64,000 nucleotides of DNA from Lachnospiraceae bacterium MD308 (GCA_010206225.2 VIQU02000018.1:20867-84866); one strand, 5' to 3'. Positions 7,925-18,125 are shown, numbered from the stretch's first letter. Translations and numbers: made by a program. Notes: generated by a model from the sequence alone, not told the origin.

Positions 7925-8947
7925 TCATCTTTTTGTTGTTCCTCTCGGAATATAATCCGTTGACAAAACCGTCTTTTGCACTGCCTCCTGACCTTCCAGA
8001 AGACGCATAAGTGACGACACAGTATTAATGCACAGCAATTCACACTTATTATCAATGGACGAGAGCTCCGGACTGCTGCAAATAGACAGCACCGAATTAT
8101 TACAACCGATAACCGCCAATTCTTCAGGTATTTTAATCCCTGTCTCCTTGGCAAACTTCATCGCGCCAATCGCTAATTCATCATCGCAGGCAAGAACACC
8201 GTCAAAAGCATGTCCTTCTTTGTAGTAAGAGATAAGCTGCCGCTTAATCTGCCCCATCTTTCCATTACACTGCAAAATTAATGATTCATCCAATTCTGCC
8301 TGACACTTCTTCAATGCATCGCAATATCCTTTGTACTTTAAATTACGGCTGTATGATATCTCTCGATATAAAAATAAAATCTTCCTGCAGCCTTTCTCGT
8401 ATAATTCCACCGCCGCATCATAGAAAGCACTGTAATCATCCGATAAATTGCAATATATATTATCACTTTTTATATATCCATTCAGCAGCATAACCGGAAT
8501 ATGCCGCGAAACATCAATGATATACTGATTTTTTGACAGTGTGCTCTCAATATACTGAGAGCCTGCCAAAATCACCGCGTCCACCCGCCGTCCTTCCATA
8601 GCTTTCATACACCGTACTTTTGTCTTGTAATCATCTCCTGTACAGTTCAAAATCGTGTTGAACCCATTCTGGCGTAAATTTTTTTCCAAAAAAGAAACCG
8701 CGTTAGCCAGATAAATATCCGCCACATCTGCACATAGAATCCCAATCGTTCTCATCGAACCGCTTCCCAAACCTCTGGCATAGGCATTCGGCTCATATCC
8801 GCTCTCTTTGATGACTGCCAATACCCGTTCTCTTGTCTTTTGGCTTACTTTCGGACTGTCATTGAGAACTCTGGAAACTGTCGCAATCGAAACTCCCGCC
8901 TTTTTTGAAATATCGTATATAGTATGCTGCTTTTCTTTTTCATTCAT
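7925..8947 (-). CDS. LacI family transcriptional regulator
   Basis: 340 residues. The N-terminal LacI helix-turn-helix is clear (YDISKKAGVSIATVSRVLND, then the hinge YEPNAYARGLGSG), followed by a periplasmic-binding-protein-like effector domain (about 65-330). LacI proteins bind sugars or sugar phosphates. No sugar operon lies directly beside it other than the cupin operon on the far side of gntR, so its target is uncertain. An operator-like TGTAAACGCTTTCA lies 4 bases upstream of its start codon, suggesting autoregulation. Confidence 0.92.
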   Translation of the reverse strand: MNEKEKQHTIYDISKKAGVSIATVSRVLNDSPKVSQKTRERVLAVIKESGYEPNAYARGLGSGSMRTIGILCADVADIYLANAVSFLEKNLRQNGFNTILNCTGDDYKTKVRCMKAMEGRRVDAVILAGSQYIESTLSKNQYIIDVSRHIPVMLLNGYIKSDNIYCNLSDDYSAFYDAAVELYEKGCRKILFLYREISYSRNLKYKGYCDALKKCQAELDESLILQCNGKMGQIKRQLISYYKEGHAFDGVLACDDELAIGAMKFAKETGIKIPEELAVIGCNNSVLSICSSPELSSIDNKCELLCINTVSSLMRLLEGQEAVQKTVLSTDYIPRGTTKR

Positions 8948-8951
8948 TTTG

Positions 8952-8965
8952 TGTAAACGCTTTCA
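8952..8965. promoter_or_regulatory. LacI/cre-type operator upstream of the lacI-family gene
   Basis: TGTAAACGCTTTCA matches the general LacI/CcpA operator pattern TGnAAnCGnTnnCA. It lies just before the start codon at 8947, overlapping where the ribosome site would be, so occupancy should block expression. Confidence 0.6.
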
Positions 8966-9079
8966 TATTTTTTACTACATTAACATATAGTTATTTATTT
9001 GTCAAGTTTTTTCTTATAATAGACTATAGTTTAATCATAATTTGCAAAAATTATAATTTTTTTACAAGCATTCATTTTG

Positions 9080-9093
9080 TGTAAACGCTTACA
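9080..9093. promoter_or_regulatory. Second LacI/cre-type operator
   Basis: TGTAAACGCTTACA has 5-bp palindromic arms around ACGC. The 22 bases at 9069-9090 are an exact copy of 8941-8962, 128 bp apart, so start codon plus operator sequence appear twice. No gene follows this copy. It may be an upstream auxiliary operator or the residue of a duplication. Confidence 0.5.
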
Positions 9094-9103
9094 TTTTATT
9101 CCA

Positions 9104-9147
9104 AAAAGTTCCTTCTGATATACACTTACATATCAGAAGGAACTTTT
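9104..9147. terminator. 18-bp perfect inverted repeat, terminator-like
   Basis: Left arm 9104-9121 (AAAAGTTCCTTCTGATAT) and right arm 9130-9147 are exact complements around an 8-base loop. A/T-rich ends make it a candidate bidirectional terminator. No intact gene runs into it on either strand, so its original partner may have been lost. Confidence 0.55.
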
Positions 9148-9366
9148 CATACAGCATATGCCAATGGCCATGTACTTAAAATGTCAGGCAGACTAATTTT
9201 TATGCCGCTTACAGCGGTATATTCTTTCTATTTTATTCTATAATCATCCATCACAAACTCCTCTTTTTAATTAGCCCCGATGACAATACATCTCCATACC
9301 CATATATTTACCCAGCGCTTCTGACAATAATTCTCTCCTTTTATTGTCTTGTTGTGATAAGTATAG
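9148..9366. other. Gene-poor stretch with a possible C-terminal relic
   Basis: No intact gene is visible here or in the rest of 8948-9422 apart from the operators and hairpins listed. On the minus strand a short frame ends at 9271 and reads NKRRELLSEALGKYMGMEMY near its end, with an AAGGAGAG site before a TTG codon at 9327. It is only 18 codons from that TTG. It could be the tail of a decayed gene or a chance frame. Confidence 0.3.
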
Positions 9367-9401
9367 AAAAAGAGACCACCTTTTTAAAGACGTCTCTTTT
9401 T
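9367..9401 (-). terminator. Terminator downstream of the DUF1294 gene
   Basis: 10-bp stem AAAAAGAGAC/GTCTCTTTTT around a 15-base loop, ending in T residues when read on the minus strand. It lies 22 bases after the stop codon at 9423. Confidence 0.75.
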
Positions 9402-9422
9402 AGATAATACTATGGAATTTTT

Positions 9423-9704
9423 TTAGAAACAGTCAATTCTTAATGCCATAACAGCGCCTATACATTGTACTGTCAGTATCACTAATACTCCGACTTTAAA
9501 CTTTGCTTTCCGCGTCTTATGCCGGAATACCTTCATCCCTATCCATGCCCCCACACTCCCGCCGGCCAGCGCGAGCAAAAGAAGCGTCCTTTCCGGTATC
9601 CGCCATCCGCCCCGTCTTGCCTTATGCTTATCCCATCCAAAAGCAGCATATGCGGCTAGATTAATCAAAATCAAATAGATAATTCCCGCCTTTTGAATAC
9701 TCAT
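9423..9704 (-). CDS. DUF1294 small membrane protein
   Basis: 93 residues with an N-terminal hydrophobic helix and two further hydrophobic stretches. Family marks are FGWDKHKARRGGWRIPE, then LLLLALAGGSVGAWIGM, then RHKTRKAKF. The function of this family is not established. ATG 9704 has a GGGAGG site. It lies 28 bases downstream of addA and may be co-transcribed with it; its own terminator follows. Confidence 0.85.
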   Translation of the reverse strand: MSIQKAGIIYLILINLAAYAAFGWDKHKARRGGWRIPERTLLLLALAGGSVGAWIGMKVFRHKTRKAKFKVGVLVILTVQCIGAVMALRIDCF

Positions 9705-9732
9705 ACTCTATCCTCCCACACATAAACACCTT

Positions 9733-12700
9733 TTACAGTACGATCTCTTCCTTTAACGTAAAGGAATAGATGACCTTTTCCTTCACTCTCTTCCCCGTCA
9801 TCTGCTCAAGCGCTTTGCTGTAATAGTCCAGCTGCGCATGGTACTTCTCTGTCAGTTCCTCTGCCTTTCTGACATGATCCGTCTTATAATCCAGCACTAC
9901 CAGTCCGTCCGGTTCTTCAAAATACACATCGATAATTCCCTGCACTAATATCTCTTCCCCTTCTTGCTCTTTGGGATAGATTTCTCTGGCGTCAACCCCC
10001 ATCACAAAGGGCTGCTCTTTTTTAAGCTTTCCCCTGCGGGCGCACTCTCTCATACGTCTCCCCGACCGGCAGTCAAGAAATCCCATGATATCCTGCAGAC
10101 TGATACATGCCGCCATCTCATCAGATACTTTTCCCTCTTCTTGAAAAATACGGATGTCTTCCGCTAGTATCTCCTCCGTATATTCCTTGCGAAAATCAAG
10201 AAGTTCCAGAATCCTGTGATACGCCGTACCTCTGGATGCCCCAGAAAGCTCCGACTCTTCCTGAAGAAATCTGGGAATTAGCGGCACTACTTCCGGCTCT
10301 TCATAAAGTACTTCGCCGTACATCTCTTCCTGTTCCCCATCTTCCATTGTCTCTAGAAAATGAATCCGTTTCTTTAACTCTGATACGGTAAATTTTAACT
10401 TCTGGGCACGGCTGTCTGTGTAAGTATACCGATACCCGAACTGTTCCGACAACATCTTCCTCACATTTTCATCATAGATCTTGTCCGTATCCCACTGCTC
10501 CAATGCCGCTTTTGTGATTCTTCCGGCTGTCTCCTCTTCCACTTCTTCCCTCACGATATCTTCAAATGATAAAGTCTTTACTATGACCGGTGTCTCCGGT
10601 TTAAGACGCGTAAGCGCCGGAAGAATCCAGTCCCAGTAAGAAACCGCCTTGCTAAGTCTTCCAAAGCTTAATTCTTCTTTTTCCTGATCCTTCACCATCC
10701 CATAACTTTCAAACTTTTTTTCCAGATTCGATATCGTCCCGGTAAGAATGAGCTTTTCCTTTGCACGTGTAAGGGCGACATAAAGCACGCGAAGCTCTTC
10801 TCCCAACGTATCAAGGGCTTCCTCCTTCTGAATGACTTTTTTTACGATACTCGGACTTTTTGTCCGGTTCACAATATCTACAGCATCAAGCCCTACTCCC
10901 AGATCGACATGCAGCGCGGCGCTGCTCCTTGCATCCTGCATATTAAAGCGTTTCCCAAGCCCCGCGACAAATACTACAGGAAATTCCAGACCCTTACTCT
11001 TATGGATCGTCATAACACGGACCGTATCGGACTGTTCATCCTCCAGTGCCGCCTCGCCGTAATCTACATCATATTTCTGAAGCTGATCAATGTAACGCAC
11101 AAAATGGAACAGTCCTTTATAACTGGTGGACTCAAAAGCTTTTGCTTTTTCAAGAAGCATTTCCAGATTCGCCTTCCTCTGCTGGCCTCCCGGCATGGCA
11201 GACACAAACTCATCGTATCCGGTGCAGACAAAGATATCTCTTAATAATTCCTGCATAGGAGTATAGGGAATCCGTTCACGCAGCTTTTCCATCTGCGCCA
11301 TACACCTTTCAAGCTTATTTCTGACTGTCTCTTCTTTTCCCTCATTCCTGTAGCATTCCACTGCACGGTAAAAAGGCGTCTCCCGATACTCGCTTTTAAC
11401 TGCCGCCAGTTCTTGTTCTGTCAAGCCGCAGAAAGGCGATGTAAGAACTGCCGTCAATGGAATATCCTGATATGCATTGTCAAGCACCCGCAGATAATCT
11501 AACAGCACACCGATTTCCTGCGTCTTAAAATACCCCTCTCTCGTTCCGGCATAGGCAGGGATTCCCTCCCGGTTCAAAACTTCTGTAAAAATATCCGCAA
11601 ATCCTTTCACGCTCCGTGTAAGTATCACAATGTCCGAATACCGGACAGGACGAAGCTTTCCGCTTTCCTTATCCGTCACCTGATATTCCCGGAGCAGTTC
11701 CCGGATACGTCCCGCAATTGCCCGTGCTTCAAGTTCTCTCTCCGGTATATTCTCCCGTTCCCCCACTCCTTCCTGACCGCCGGGCTCTTTTGCCTCCTCA
11801 TCCTTTATATCGCTGTCAATTACAAGAACTTCCGTCACAGGACTATTTCTTTTTGTCTCATCTGTCCCTTTTTCACAAGAGCCGCAGTCTTGGTAATCAG
11901 GGTAATCTGCTCCTACATACAGAGCCGCTCCATCATCATAAGCAATTCCCCCCAAAGGCTTTGTCATAATCTGCCTGAAGATATAGTTGGCGCTGTCTAA
12001 GACCTCCCTCCGGCTTCGGAAATTCTTATGAAGATCTATCCTCTGCTTATTACTGTCCTCAAGGCTGTAGCTATCGAACTTTTCCATAAAAAGCTGCGGT
12101 CTCGAAAGACGGAAGCGGTAGATACTCTGCTTCACATCTCCTACCATGAAAATATTATATTTCCCCTCTGAGACCGTCGAAATACTCGTAAGAATCGCCT
12201 CTTGTATAAAATTACTGTCCTGATATTCATCAATCATAATCTCAAGAAACTGCTGCCTGTATTCCCTTGCGGCAGCCGACGGGCAAACTTTGCCGTCATG
12301 GTATTCTGTCAGGATCCGGAGAGCGTACTGCTCCATATCTGAAAAATCAATGATGTCCTTATCCCTTTTCTTTTCCTCGAACCTTTGTGCAAATTCTCTC
12401 ACCAGTCCGGCAAGGACTTCTATCTGAGGTCTGCACAGGCGAAGATCAAAAAGCAGTCCTTCCGTATCCTGATAAAAATACTGGCAGACAATGTCTTTCA
12501 CCAGAGCCTTTACTTCTTCCCGGATTGCCTTAACTTTTGAAATCTTTTCCTCCGACACAGTCTTGTCTCTGTTCGCGGCAAGCCGCGCCCACGCAATTTT
12601 CCCCTGTGCCTTTCCCCGGATTTTTTCTGAAAGTTCCGCAAATGTCTCCGCCTCAAGAAATCTTTCTACCATCTGCTGGTCAGAAAGAAGCGTTGCTTCA

Positions 12701-13440
12701 TAGACCGCGGGACCATCCGGCTCGCCGCACAGAATAAGCCCCTGCCGGATCAATTCATAAGCATCTTCCAGATACCGTCTGGTATTATCTTTTATCAGCT
12801 TTACGGCAGGGCTTTCCTCCAGTTCTTCTATTGTTCCGGCGTTGTAAGACCGCACGCAGGAATCAAGCCACTCTTCTGCGTTCGGGTAGCTTCTGGAAAA
12901 TTCATAGATTTTTGAAATTAACTCTTCTATCTTTTTATCATCCCTGCTTCCCCCATAGGCAGAGACAAAGTCAAGAAATTCCTGCTTCCCTTCCTGATAA
13001 CAGTCTTCTAAAAGCTCATCCAGCACATCGTGGCGCAAAAGCTTTAACTCGCCCTCCTCTCCGATCCGAAAGCCTGGATCTAAGTCTATCGCATGAAAAT
13101 GATCCCGGATCACCGACAGACAGAAGCTGTGAATCGTAGTGATCTGCGCATTATGTATCAGCGTAGCCTGCTGCATCAGGTGTTCATTGTCCGGATATTC
13201 CAAAAGCTTTTTTTCAATCGCCAGACGGATACGCTCCTTCATCTCCGCCGCCGCCGCTTCTGTAAATGTCACGATCAAAAGCTGGTCTACGCTTACCGGA
13301 TTCTCCTTCGCTGTCAGCATGGTAATGATTCTTTCCACCAGAACCGCTGTCTTACCCGAACCAGCCGCCGCAGAGACAAGAATATTACGTCCGCGAAACT
13401 CAATGACCTTCTTCTGTTCCTCTGTCCACGATATTCCCAT
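9733..13440 (-). CDS. addA: AddA, helicase-nuclease subunit A
   Basis: 1235-residue UvrD-like helicase with a C-terminal RecB-family nuclease. Together with AddB it resects double-strand breaks for RecA recombination. Walker A reads SAAAGSGKTAVL (about 23-34). Further helicase motifs include FTEAAAAEM, MIDEYQDSN, FRSRREVL, VRVMTIHKSKGLEFPVVFV and LRVLYVALTRA. The nuclease motif VVLDYKTDHV (about residue 1180) carries the catalytic Asp-Tyr-Lys. Length is typical. It starts 3 bases after the addB stop, so the two are translated as one operon. Confidence 0.97.
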   Translation of the reverse strand: MGISWTEEQKKVIEFRGRNILVSAAAGSGKTAVLVERIITMLTAKENPVSVDQLLIVTFTEAAAAEMKERIRLAIEKKLLEYPDNEHLMQQATLIHNAQITTIHSFCLSVIRDHFHAIDLDPGFRIGEEGELKLLRHDVLDELLEDCYQEGKQEFLDFVSAYGGSRDDKKIEELISKIYEFSRSYPNAEEWLDSCVRSYNAGTIEELEESPAVKLIKDNTRRYLEDAYELIRQGLILCGEPDGPAVYEATLLSDQQMVERFLEAETFAELSEKIRGKAQGKIAWARLAANRDKTVSEEKISKVKAIREEVKALVKDIVCQYFYQDTEGLLFDLRLCRPQIEVLAGLVREFAQRFEEKKRDKDIIDFSDMEQYALRILTEYHDGKVCPSAAAREYRQQFLEIMIDEYQDSNFIQEAILTSISTVSEGKYNIFMVGDVKQSIYRFRLSRPQLFMEKFDSYSLEDSNKQRIDLHKNFRSRREVLDSANYIFRQIMTKPLGGIAYDDGAALYVGADYPDYQDCGSCEKGTDETKRNSPVTEVLVIDSDIKDEEAKEPGGQEGVGERENIPERELEARAIAGRIRELLREYQVTDKESGKLRPVRYSDIVILTRSVKGFADIFTEVLNREGIPAYAGTREGYFKTQEIGVLLDYLRVLDNAYQDIPLTAVLTSPFCGLTEQELAAVKSEYRETPFYRAVECYRNEGKEETVRNKLERCMAQMEKLRERIPYTPMQELLRDIFVCTGYDEFVSAMPGGQQRKANLEMLLEKAKAFESTSYKGLFHFVRYIDQLQKYDVDYGEAALEDEQSDTVRVMTIHKSKGLEFPVVFVAGLGKRFNMQDARSSAALHVDLGVGLDAVDIVNRTKSPSIVKKVIQKEEALDTLGEELRVLYVALTRAKEKLILTGTISNLEKKFESYGMVKDQEKEELSFGRLSKAVSYWDWILPALTRLKPETPVIVKTLSFEDIVREEVEEETAGRITKAALEQWDTDKIYDENVRKMLSEQFGYRYTYTDSRAQKLKFTVSELKKRIHFLETMEDGEQEEMYGEVLYEEPEVVPLIPRFLQEESELSGASRGTAYHRILELLDFRKEYTEEILAEDIRIFQEEGKVSDEMAACISLQDIMGFLDCRSGRRMRECARRGKLKKEQPFVMGVDAREIYPKEQEGEEILVQGIIDVYFEEPDGLVVLDYKTDHVRKAEELTEKYHAQLDYYSKALEQMTGKRVKEKVIYSFTLKEEIVL

Positions 13441-13443
13441 ATC

Positions 13444-16400
13444 CTACGCCTCCTCTCTTCCATCCGCTTCTGATACGCTGTCTCCTGCATCTTTTTTTTG
13501 CTTCTCCTGCGCGGAACTCTCTGCCGAGCTTTTCATAGCGGCAAGGGCCTCCTCCCTGCTCATTTTACCGATATCCCGATAACGGTAACCCGGCACCCTA
13601 AGGTCAAATCCACACACATGGCGGTACTTACAATAATCGCAGGCCGTCTCTGTACTTCTGCGGTAAGGGACCGCTTTCGTTTCCCCCTCCAAAATCTCCT
13701 TATGGGCTTCCTCTGTCTTTTTCAGGGCATGTTTCATCATCAGCCGGAACTCTTCTTGCGATACTGCCTTTGAAATCTTTGAAAGACTCCCGTCCTTATT
13801 ATATTTTACTGGAAGCACAACGGATTCCCCAGCCTGTTTCCTGTCCAAATGCGCTAACGCTTCATCCTGGAGATTGATGATTCCATCGGGTTTCAACTCT
13901 TTTAGAACCGCAGCTTCTATATCCGTTTCCTGTTTATCTACAAAGGGATCGCTTATCCTATAATAGAATACCCCCGCAGGAATAACCTCTTTCCCCAAAT
14001 GCCTTGCGCCTTCCTCCTTAAGAGCCGCATCCATATATACCATAAGCTGAAGTTGGAGTCCATGGTATAAGGCGGCCGCATCAAAAGCTTTGCTCCCCGT
14101 CTTATAATCCAGCACCTTCACATACACCTTATCTCCATCCACACAAGTATCAATCCGGTCAATTTTACCATTTCCAAAACGCATTTCGTAAGCGGAAGGC
14201 TCAAAATCTCCCCCCGAAAGCTGCTTAGTCAGCGCCCATACCGTACGCTCCAGCATCCGTTTGATCCTCACCGCCATATATTCATTGCGGGCAGAACTGT
14301 TGATCACACTATTGTCGTAACATGCAATAGATTCCTCCACGCTTTCATTAATATATTGTTTTCTCAATTCTTCTGAAATCTGCGTCCAGCTTAAATGTTC
14401 TTTATCAATCCTTCTTGAAAATCCTTCCAATGCGCTGTGGCATATATTTCCCAGATCCACCGCCTGAAATTCATACTCCTTACGTTCCCTCAAACCCAAT
14501 CCATAGGTAAGGAAATGAGCGAATGCACAAGCTGAAAATCTCTCAATCCTTGTGATACTGTCCTCAAAGTCCTCTCCATACAGGCGCCTTGCAGCTGCTT
14601 TTGTAAGCCCGTCCTTGGGCCGGTGGTAATATCCCGCAGAAAGAAGCCTTTCTATCCGTTCTCTCTGCTTCGGATTTCTCAGATACCATGTATACAGCTC
14701 CTGCCACCTGCTATCCTGAAACTCCTTCTTCTGAAAACCTCTGATCAGCAGATCGATTCCCATATCCTCCGTAACCTCTCTGCTGCATAATTCCTTCGTT
14801 TCCTCATCTATTACGCCAAGATAAGGATAAAGCTTTCGGATTTCCTGTATCAGATATGCGGGACGCATACTTTTTCCGTCCGAAGATACTTTACTGTAAT
14901 AAATATAAAGCTTTTCAGAAGGTTTCGTCAGATTCATATAAAGATAAAATTTCTGAATATACGCCTGCTCTTTTCCTCCCGGCGACAGGCTGATTTTTTC
15001 TTTCTGAAATCTTTCTCTGTCACGCTCAGACAATAGCCCGGTGCGAAGAAGCGCGCCGGGAAGCCATGCATCATTTGCCCCTATGAAGAACAAAGCTTTG
15101 ACGTCTTTAAGCCTTGTCCGCTGCACGTCGCCTGCAACAAGCTGGTCTACACTGGGCGGAATGATTCCTACCCTTGCCTCCGAAAGCCCGGCATCCAAAA
15201 GTTTGCAGTATTCGCTTAAGTCTACCTGCTCTTCTCCTAAAAGCTCCACGAATTTGTCCAAAAGCTCCACCAGAATTCTGTAAATCTGAGCGTATTCCTT
15301 TGCAAGCGCAAGTTCCCCTTCTAAAAAAAAAGCTTCTTCCTGACATTTTAATTTTAGCTGAAGTCCCTCTTTTACCATAAATTCATACAATGCCAGCGTA
15401 ATATCCTTCACGGTTTTTTTCTTTTGCTTCAGCACAAAAACAAAACCGTCTATCTTTTCCACGAATCCTGTCCTTAAGTGGTTCAAACGGTCTAGTTCTT
15501 CCTCTGTCATGCCTTTTAAAGGCTTTGCCCACTGTCCCTGCCATCTTTTATATCCTTTAATGCCAAACCCGATCACATAATTCTCCATCAGACAGGTATC
15601 CTCATAGGAAATCCCCGACAGATTCGTACGCAGAAAACGGAAAACGCTCTCATATGTAAAATTCTGCTCTGCCATATTCAGAAGGCTCCGGATATATTCT
15701 ACAAAGGAATTCAAAAGAATACTTCTTTTATGATCCATAAACACCGGAATATCATAGCTTTCAAATGCCTGCTCAAGATAGTCCCCATATACGTCCATAT
15801 TGCTGACGATCACACCGATGTTCCGGTAACGGTATCCTTCCTTCCTGATAAGGGCGCGGATTTCCCCAGCCGCGGCAAACGCCTCCTCCTTTGGCGTCCT
15901 CGCCGCGTGTATACTGACTGCTTCCTGCTGCCTCCTGTAACTGTCCGGTCTGCCGCGGAACAGATTCCTCTCCAGAAAAGAAAGCGGATCATTCCCCTGA
16001 AAACGCCGCACTGGCTTCTCGTATTTATATCCCGGCTCTTCTAAAGTTATCTTTTCTTCCTTCGCGATCTCTATCAGAGATGTCACCATATGCTTACTCA
16101 AGGCGAAAAGCTGATACGGATGCTTATAAGAAAAAGGATTCTCCCTTTCATCCATCAGAACCGTAATGATTACTCTTTTACAGTGACGCATAAGTTCCCG
16201 CAAAAGATGGTTCTGCACCGGGGTAAATCCGGTAAACCCATCTAATGCCACCGTACTGTTTTTCAAAAGCTCCGATTTTGGGATTTCCCTGCAAAGGACA
16301 TCCAAAAGTTCCTCTTTTGTAATATACTTCTTGTTCAGATATTCTGAAAATCCGCGGTACAGCCGGCTGATATCCTGTAGCTTCCAGTAAAGTCCTGTAT

Positions 16401-16845
16401 CTTCCCCCGCCGTCTCCATTACCCGGGAAATCTCCTCCTCTCCGATATCATACTGAGTAAACTCTGAGATCACAGACTTCACTTCACTGATATAGCCGGG
16501 CTTTTTCATATTGCTCTTAAGAACTTTAAGATCCTTCTCATAATCCCCGGCAATCTTTCTTAAAATCAGATTCTTACCCTCGTCATCCAGAACCGGCAGA
16601 TTTCCGCCCCCCGTCTCCTCAAACACGCGGTAAGCAAGACGCGCAAAACTTAAGACATCAATATTCATAATCCCGTGGGCCGGATGTTTAGCCACAAGAT
16701 CCTTCTGCGTCTGCAGCGTAAACTGCTCCGGTACAAGGACTATATAATTTTGCTCCGGATGTTCTATTGATTCATCAATAATATGCTTGTAAAGAAAATA
16801 AGACTTTCCCGAACCTGAAGGCCCGAATATAAATTTTAATGACAT
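13444..16845 (-). CDS. addB: AddB, helicase-nuclease subunit B
   Basis: 1133 residues. N-terminal Walker [13 protein letters not shown] near residue 7, a degenerate helicase body, and a C-terminal nuclease domain with VLDYKTGSKAFD. The iron-sulfur cysteines are visible as C-x-x-C at CDYCKYRHVCGF near residue 1080, pairing with an upstream Cys in the SACAFAHFLTYGL region. AddB lacks real helicase activity in characterised AddAB enzymes and provides Chi recognition and the second nuclease. First gene of the addBA operon; a short Glu/Asp/Lys-rich tail follows the nuclease. Confidence 0.96.
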   Translation of the reverse strand: MSLKFIFGPSGSGKSYFLYKHIIDESIEHPEQNYIVLVPEQFTLQTQKDLVAKHPAHGIMNIDVLSFARLAYRVFEETGGGNLPVLDDEGKNLILRKIAGDYEKDLKVLKSNMKKPGYISEVKSVISEFTQYDIGEEEISRVMETAGEDTGLYWKLQDISRLYRGFSEYLNKKYITKEELLDVLCREIPKSELLKNSTVALDGFTGFTPVQNHLLRELMRHCKRVIITVLMDERENPFSYKHPYQLFALSKHMVTSLIEIAKEEKITLEEPGYKYEKPVRRFQGNDPLSFLERNLFRGRPDSYRRQQEAVSIHAARTPKEEAFAAAGEIRALIRKEGYRYRNIGVIVSNMDVYGDYLEQAFESYDIPVFMDHKRSILLNSFVEYIRSLLNMAEQNFTYESVFRFLRTNLSGISYEDTCLMENYVIGFGIKGYKRWQGQWAKPLKGMTEEELDRLNHLRTGFVEKIDGFVFVLKQKKKTVKDITLALYEFMVKEGLQLKLKCQEEAFFLEGELALAKEYAQIYRILVELLDKFVELLGEEQVDLSEYCKLLDAGLSEARVGIIPPSVDQLVAGDVQRTRLKDVKALFFIGANDAWLPGALLRTGLLSERDRERFQKEKISLSPGGKEQAYIQKFYLYMNLTKPSEKLYIYYSKVSSDGKSMRPAYLIQEIRKLYPYLGVIDEETKELCSREVTEDMGIDLLIRGFQKKEFQDSRWQELYTWYLRNPKQRERIERLLSAGYYHRPKDGLTKAAARRLYGEDFEDSITRIERFSACAFAHFLTYGLGLRERKEYEFQAVDLGNICHSALEGFSRRIDKEHLSWTQISEELRKQYINESVEESIACYDNSVINSSARNEYMAVRIKRMLERTVWALTKQLSGGDFEPSAYEMRFGNGKIDRIDTCVDGDKVYVKVLDYKTGSKAFDAAALYHGLQLQLMVYMDAALKEEGARHLGKEVIPAGVFYYRISDPFVDKQETDIEAAVLKELKPDGIINLQDEALAHLDRKQAGESVVLPVKYNKDGSLSKISKAVSQEEFRLMMKHALKKTEEAHKEILEGETKAVPYRRSTETACDYCKYRHVCGFDLRVPGYRYRDIGKMSREEALAAMKSSAESSAQEKQKKDAGDSVSEADGREEA

Positions 16846-17005
16846 AATCCCGCACCCTTTCCGATAACAGCCTTTTCCATATATTATAAACGATTCCTTT
16901 ATCTTTGTACATCAGAAAGGATTTGTTTGCATTTGTCCATTTCAAGCCATCTTACAAATAAGAACCAGATAAAAGTAAATTTTATTTCAAAGATTTGAAT
17001 AAAAT

Positions 17006-17053
17006 AAAGCTGCCAGACCTGCAATATTTATGGATTGCAATTCTGACAGCTTT
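17006..17053 (-). terminator. Terminator downstream of dapF
   Basis: Imperfect 20-bp stem: left arm begins AAAGCTGCCAGA, right arm ends TCTGACAGCTTT, with an 8-base loop. Read on the minus strand it is followed by TTTATTTTATT. It starts 30 bases after the dapF stop. Confidence 0.75.
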
Positions 17054-17082
17054 CTCATTTTTATTTATGACATGTTCGAACC

Positions 17083-17940
17083 CTACACACTCCGAAGCTT
17101 TTCTGCAAATTCATTGCTCAGCGATATCTTCGCCACATAGAACACATCCCCGGTCATATATACCGTCCAATCATCCTCTATCTCTACCTGCAGCTCGCCG
17201 CCCGGCATATGGACGATCACTTTGCTGTTGGTCATGCCAAGCTTATAGGCAACGCCTGCCGCCGCACATGCGCCCGTACCGGATGCCAGCGTATATCCGG
17301 CGCCGCGCTCATAGATCTCTATCGCAAGGTTCTCTTTATCCATCACCTTCATGATCTGGGTATTCACACGGTTCGGGAAATATCTTGCCATCTCCGCATA
17401 GTCGCCGATCTTGCATACAAGAGGCTTCGATATCTCACGCATAGGGATCACACAGTGGGGATTCCCGATCGTCACACAAGTCACCGGGTAAAGCGTCCGG
17501 CCGAATACCATGTCCTCATTGATCACTTCTCTTCTCTCGCCAGTCACCGGAATATCATCGCTCCAGAAAGAAAGCTTCCCCATCGATACCCGAAGCCTGC
17601 TCCCGTCTTCATTTAAAAACGTCACTTCCGCCGCCCCGTTCTCCGTAAACAGCTTGAAATTTTTCTTCTGTACATATCCCGCATCCTTTAAATATTTGGC
17701 AAAGATGCGCACTCCGTTTCCGCTGGTCTCGGAAATACTGCCGTCCGGATTCCATACTCTGACAGACATACCGTTCTCTTTTAAAATCGGTCCTTCTAAT
17801 ATGCCGTCCGAGCCAAGCCCCGCATTACGGTCGCAGATCATCTGCACATTTTCTGCTTTCAGCTCAAGCTCGTTTTTATTCGGATCAAATACTACATAAT
17901 CATTTCCCAGCCCATGATATCTTTCCAGAGTCACCTTCAT
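17083..17940 (-). CDS. dapF: Diaminopimelate epimerase
   Basis: Converts LL- to meso-diaminopimelate in the lysine and peptidoglycan pathway. 285 residues from ATG 17940, preceded by TAGGAGGG; an in-frame start at 18021 would add 27 unrelated residues. The N-terminal YHGLGNDYVVFD block is typical. The first active-site Cys is seen by position in MICDRNAGLGSDGIL and the second in ERGAGYTLASGTGACAAAGVA. Note that the first motif reads C-D-R, as in the family. A terminator follows. The divergent neighbour is an AraC-type regulator with no evident link. Confidence 0.95.
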   Translation of the reverse strand: MKVTLERYHGLGNDYVVFDPNKNELELKAENVQMICDRNAGLGSDGILEGPILKENGMSVRVWNPDGSISETSGNGVRIFAKYLKDAGYVQKKNFKLFTENGAAEVTFLNEDGSRLRVSMGKLSFWSDDIPVTGERREVINEDMVFGRTLYPVTCVTIGNPHCVIPMREISKPLVCKIGDYAEMARYFPNRVNTQIMKVMDKENLAIEIYERGAGYTLASGTGACAAAGVAYKLGMTNSKVIVHMPGGELQVEIEDDWTVYMTGDVFYVAKISLSNEFAEKLRSV

Positions 17941-18125
17941 AACATACCCTCCTACTAATTTATGCCTGTTCGTTATGTTTCTATCATAACAGGCATTTTT
18001 TCCCTTTTCAAGGCAATTCATGCTATTTATATTGCAAATAATGCTCTATTGAATTATCATGATATTGAGGGCAAACGCGTTTCACCCTTATGATGCATAG
18101 AAATGAATAACCGAAGGAGTTTTTT

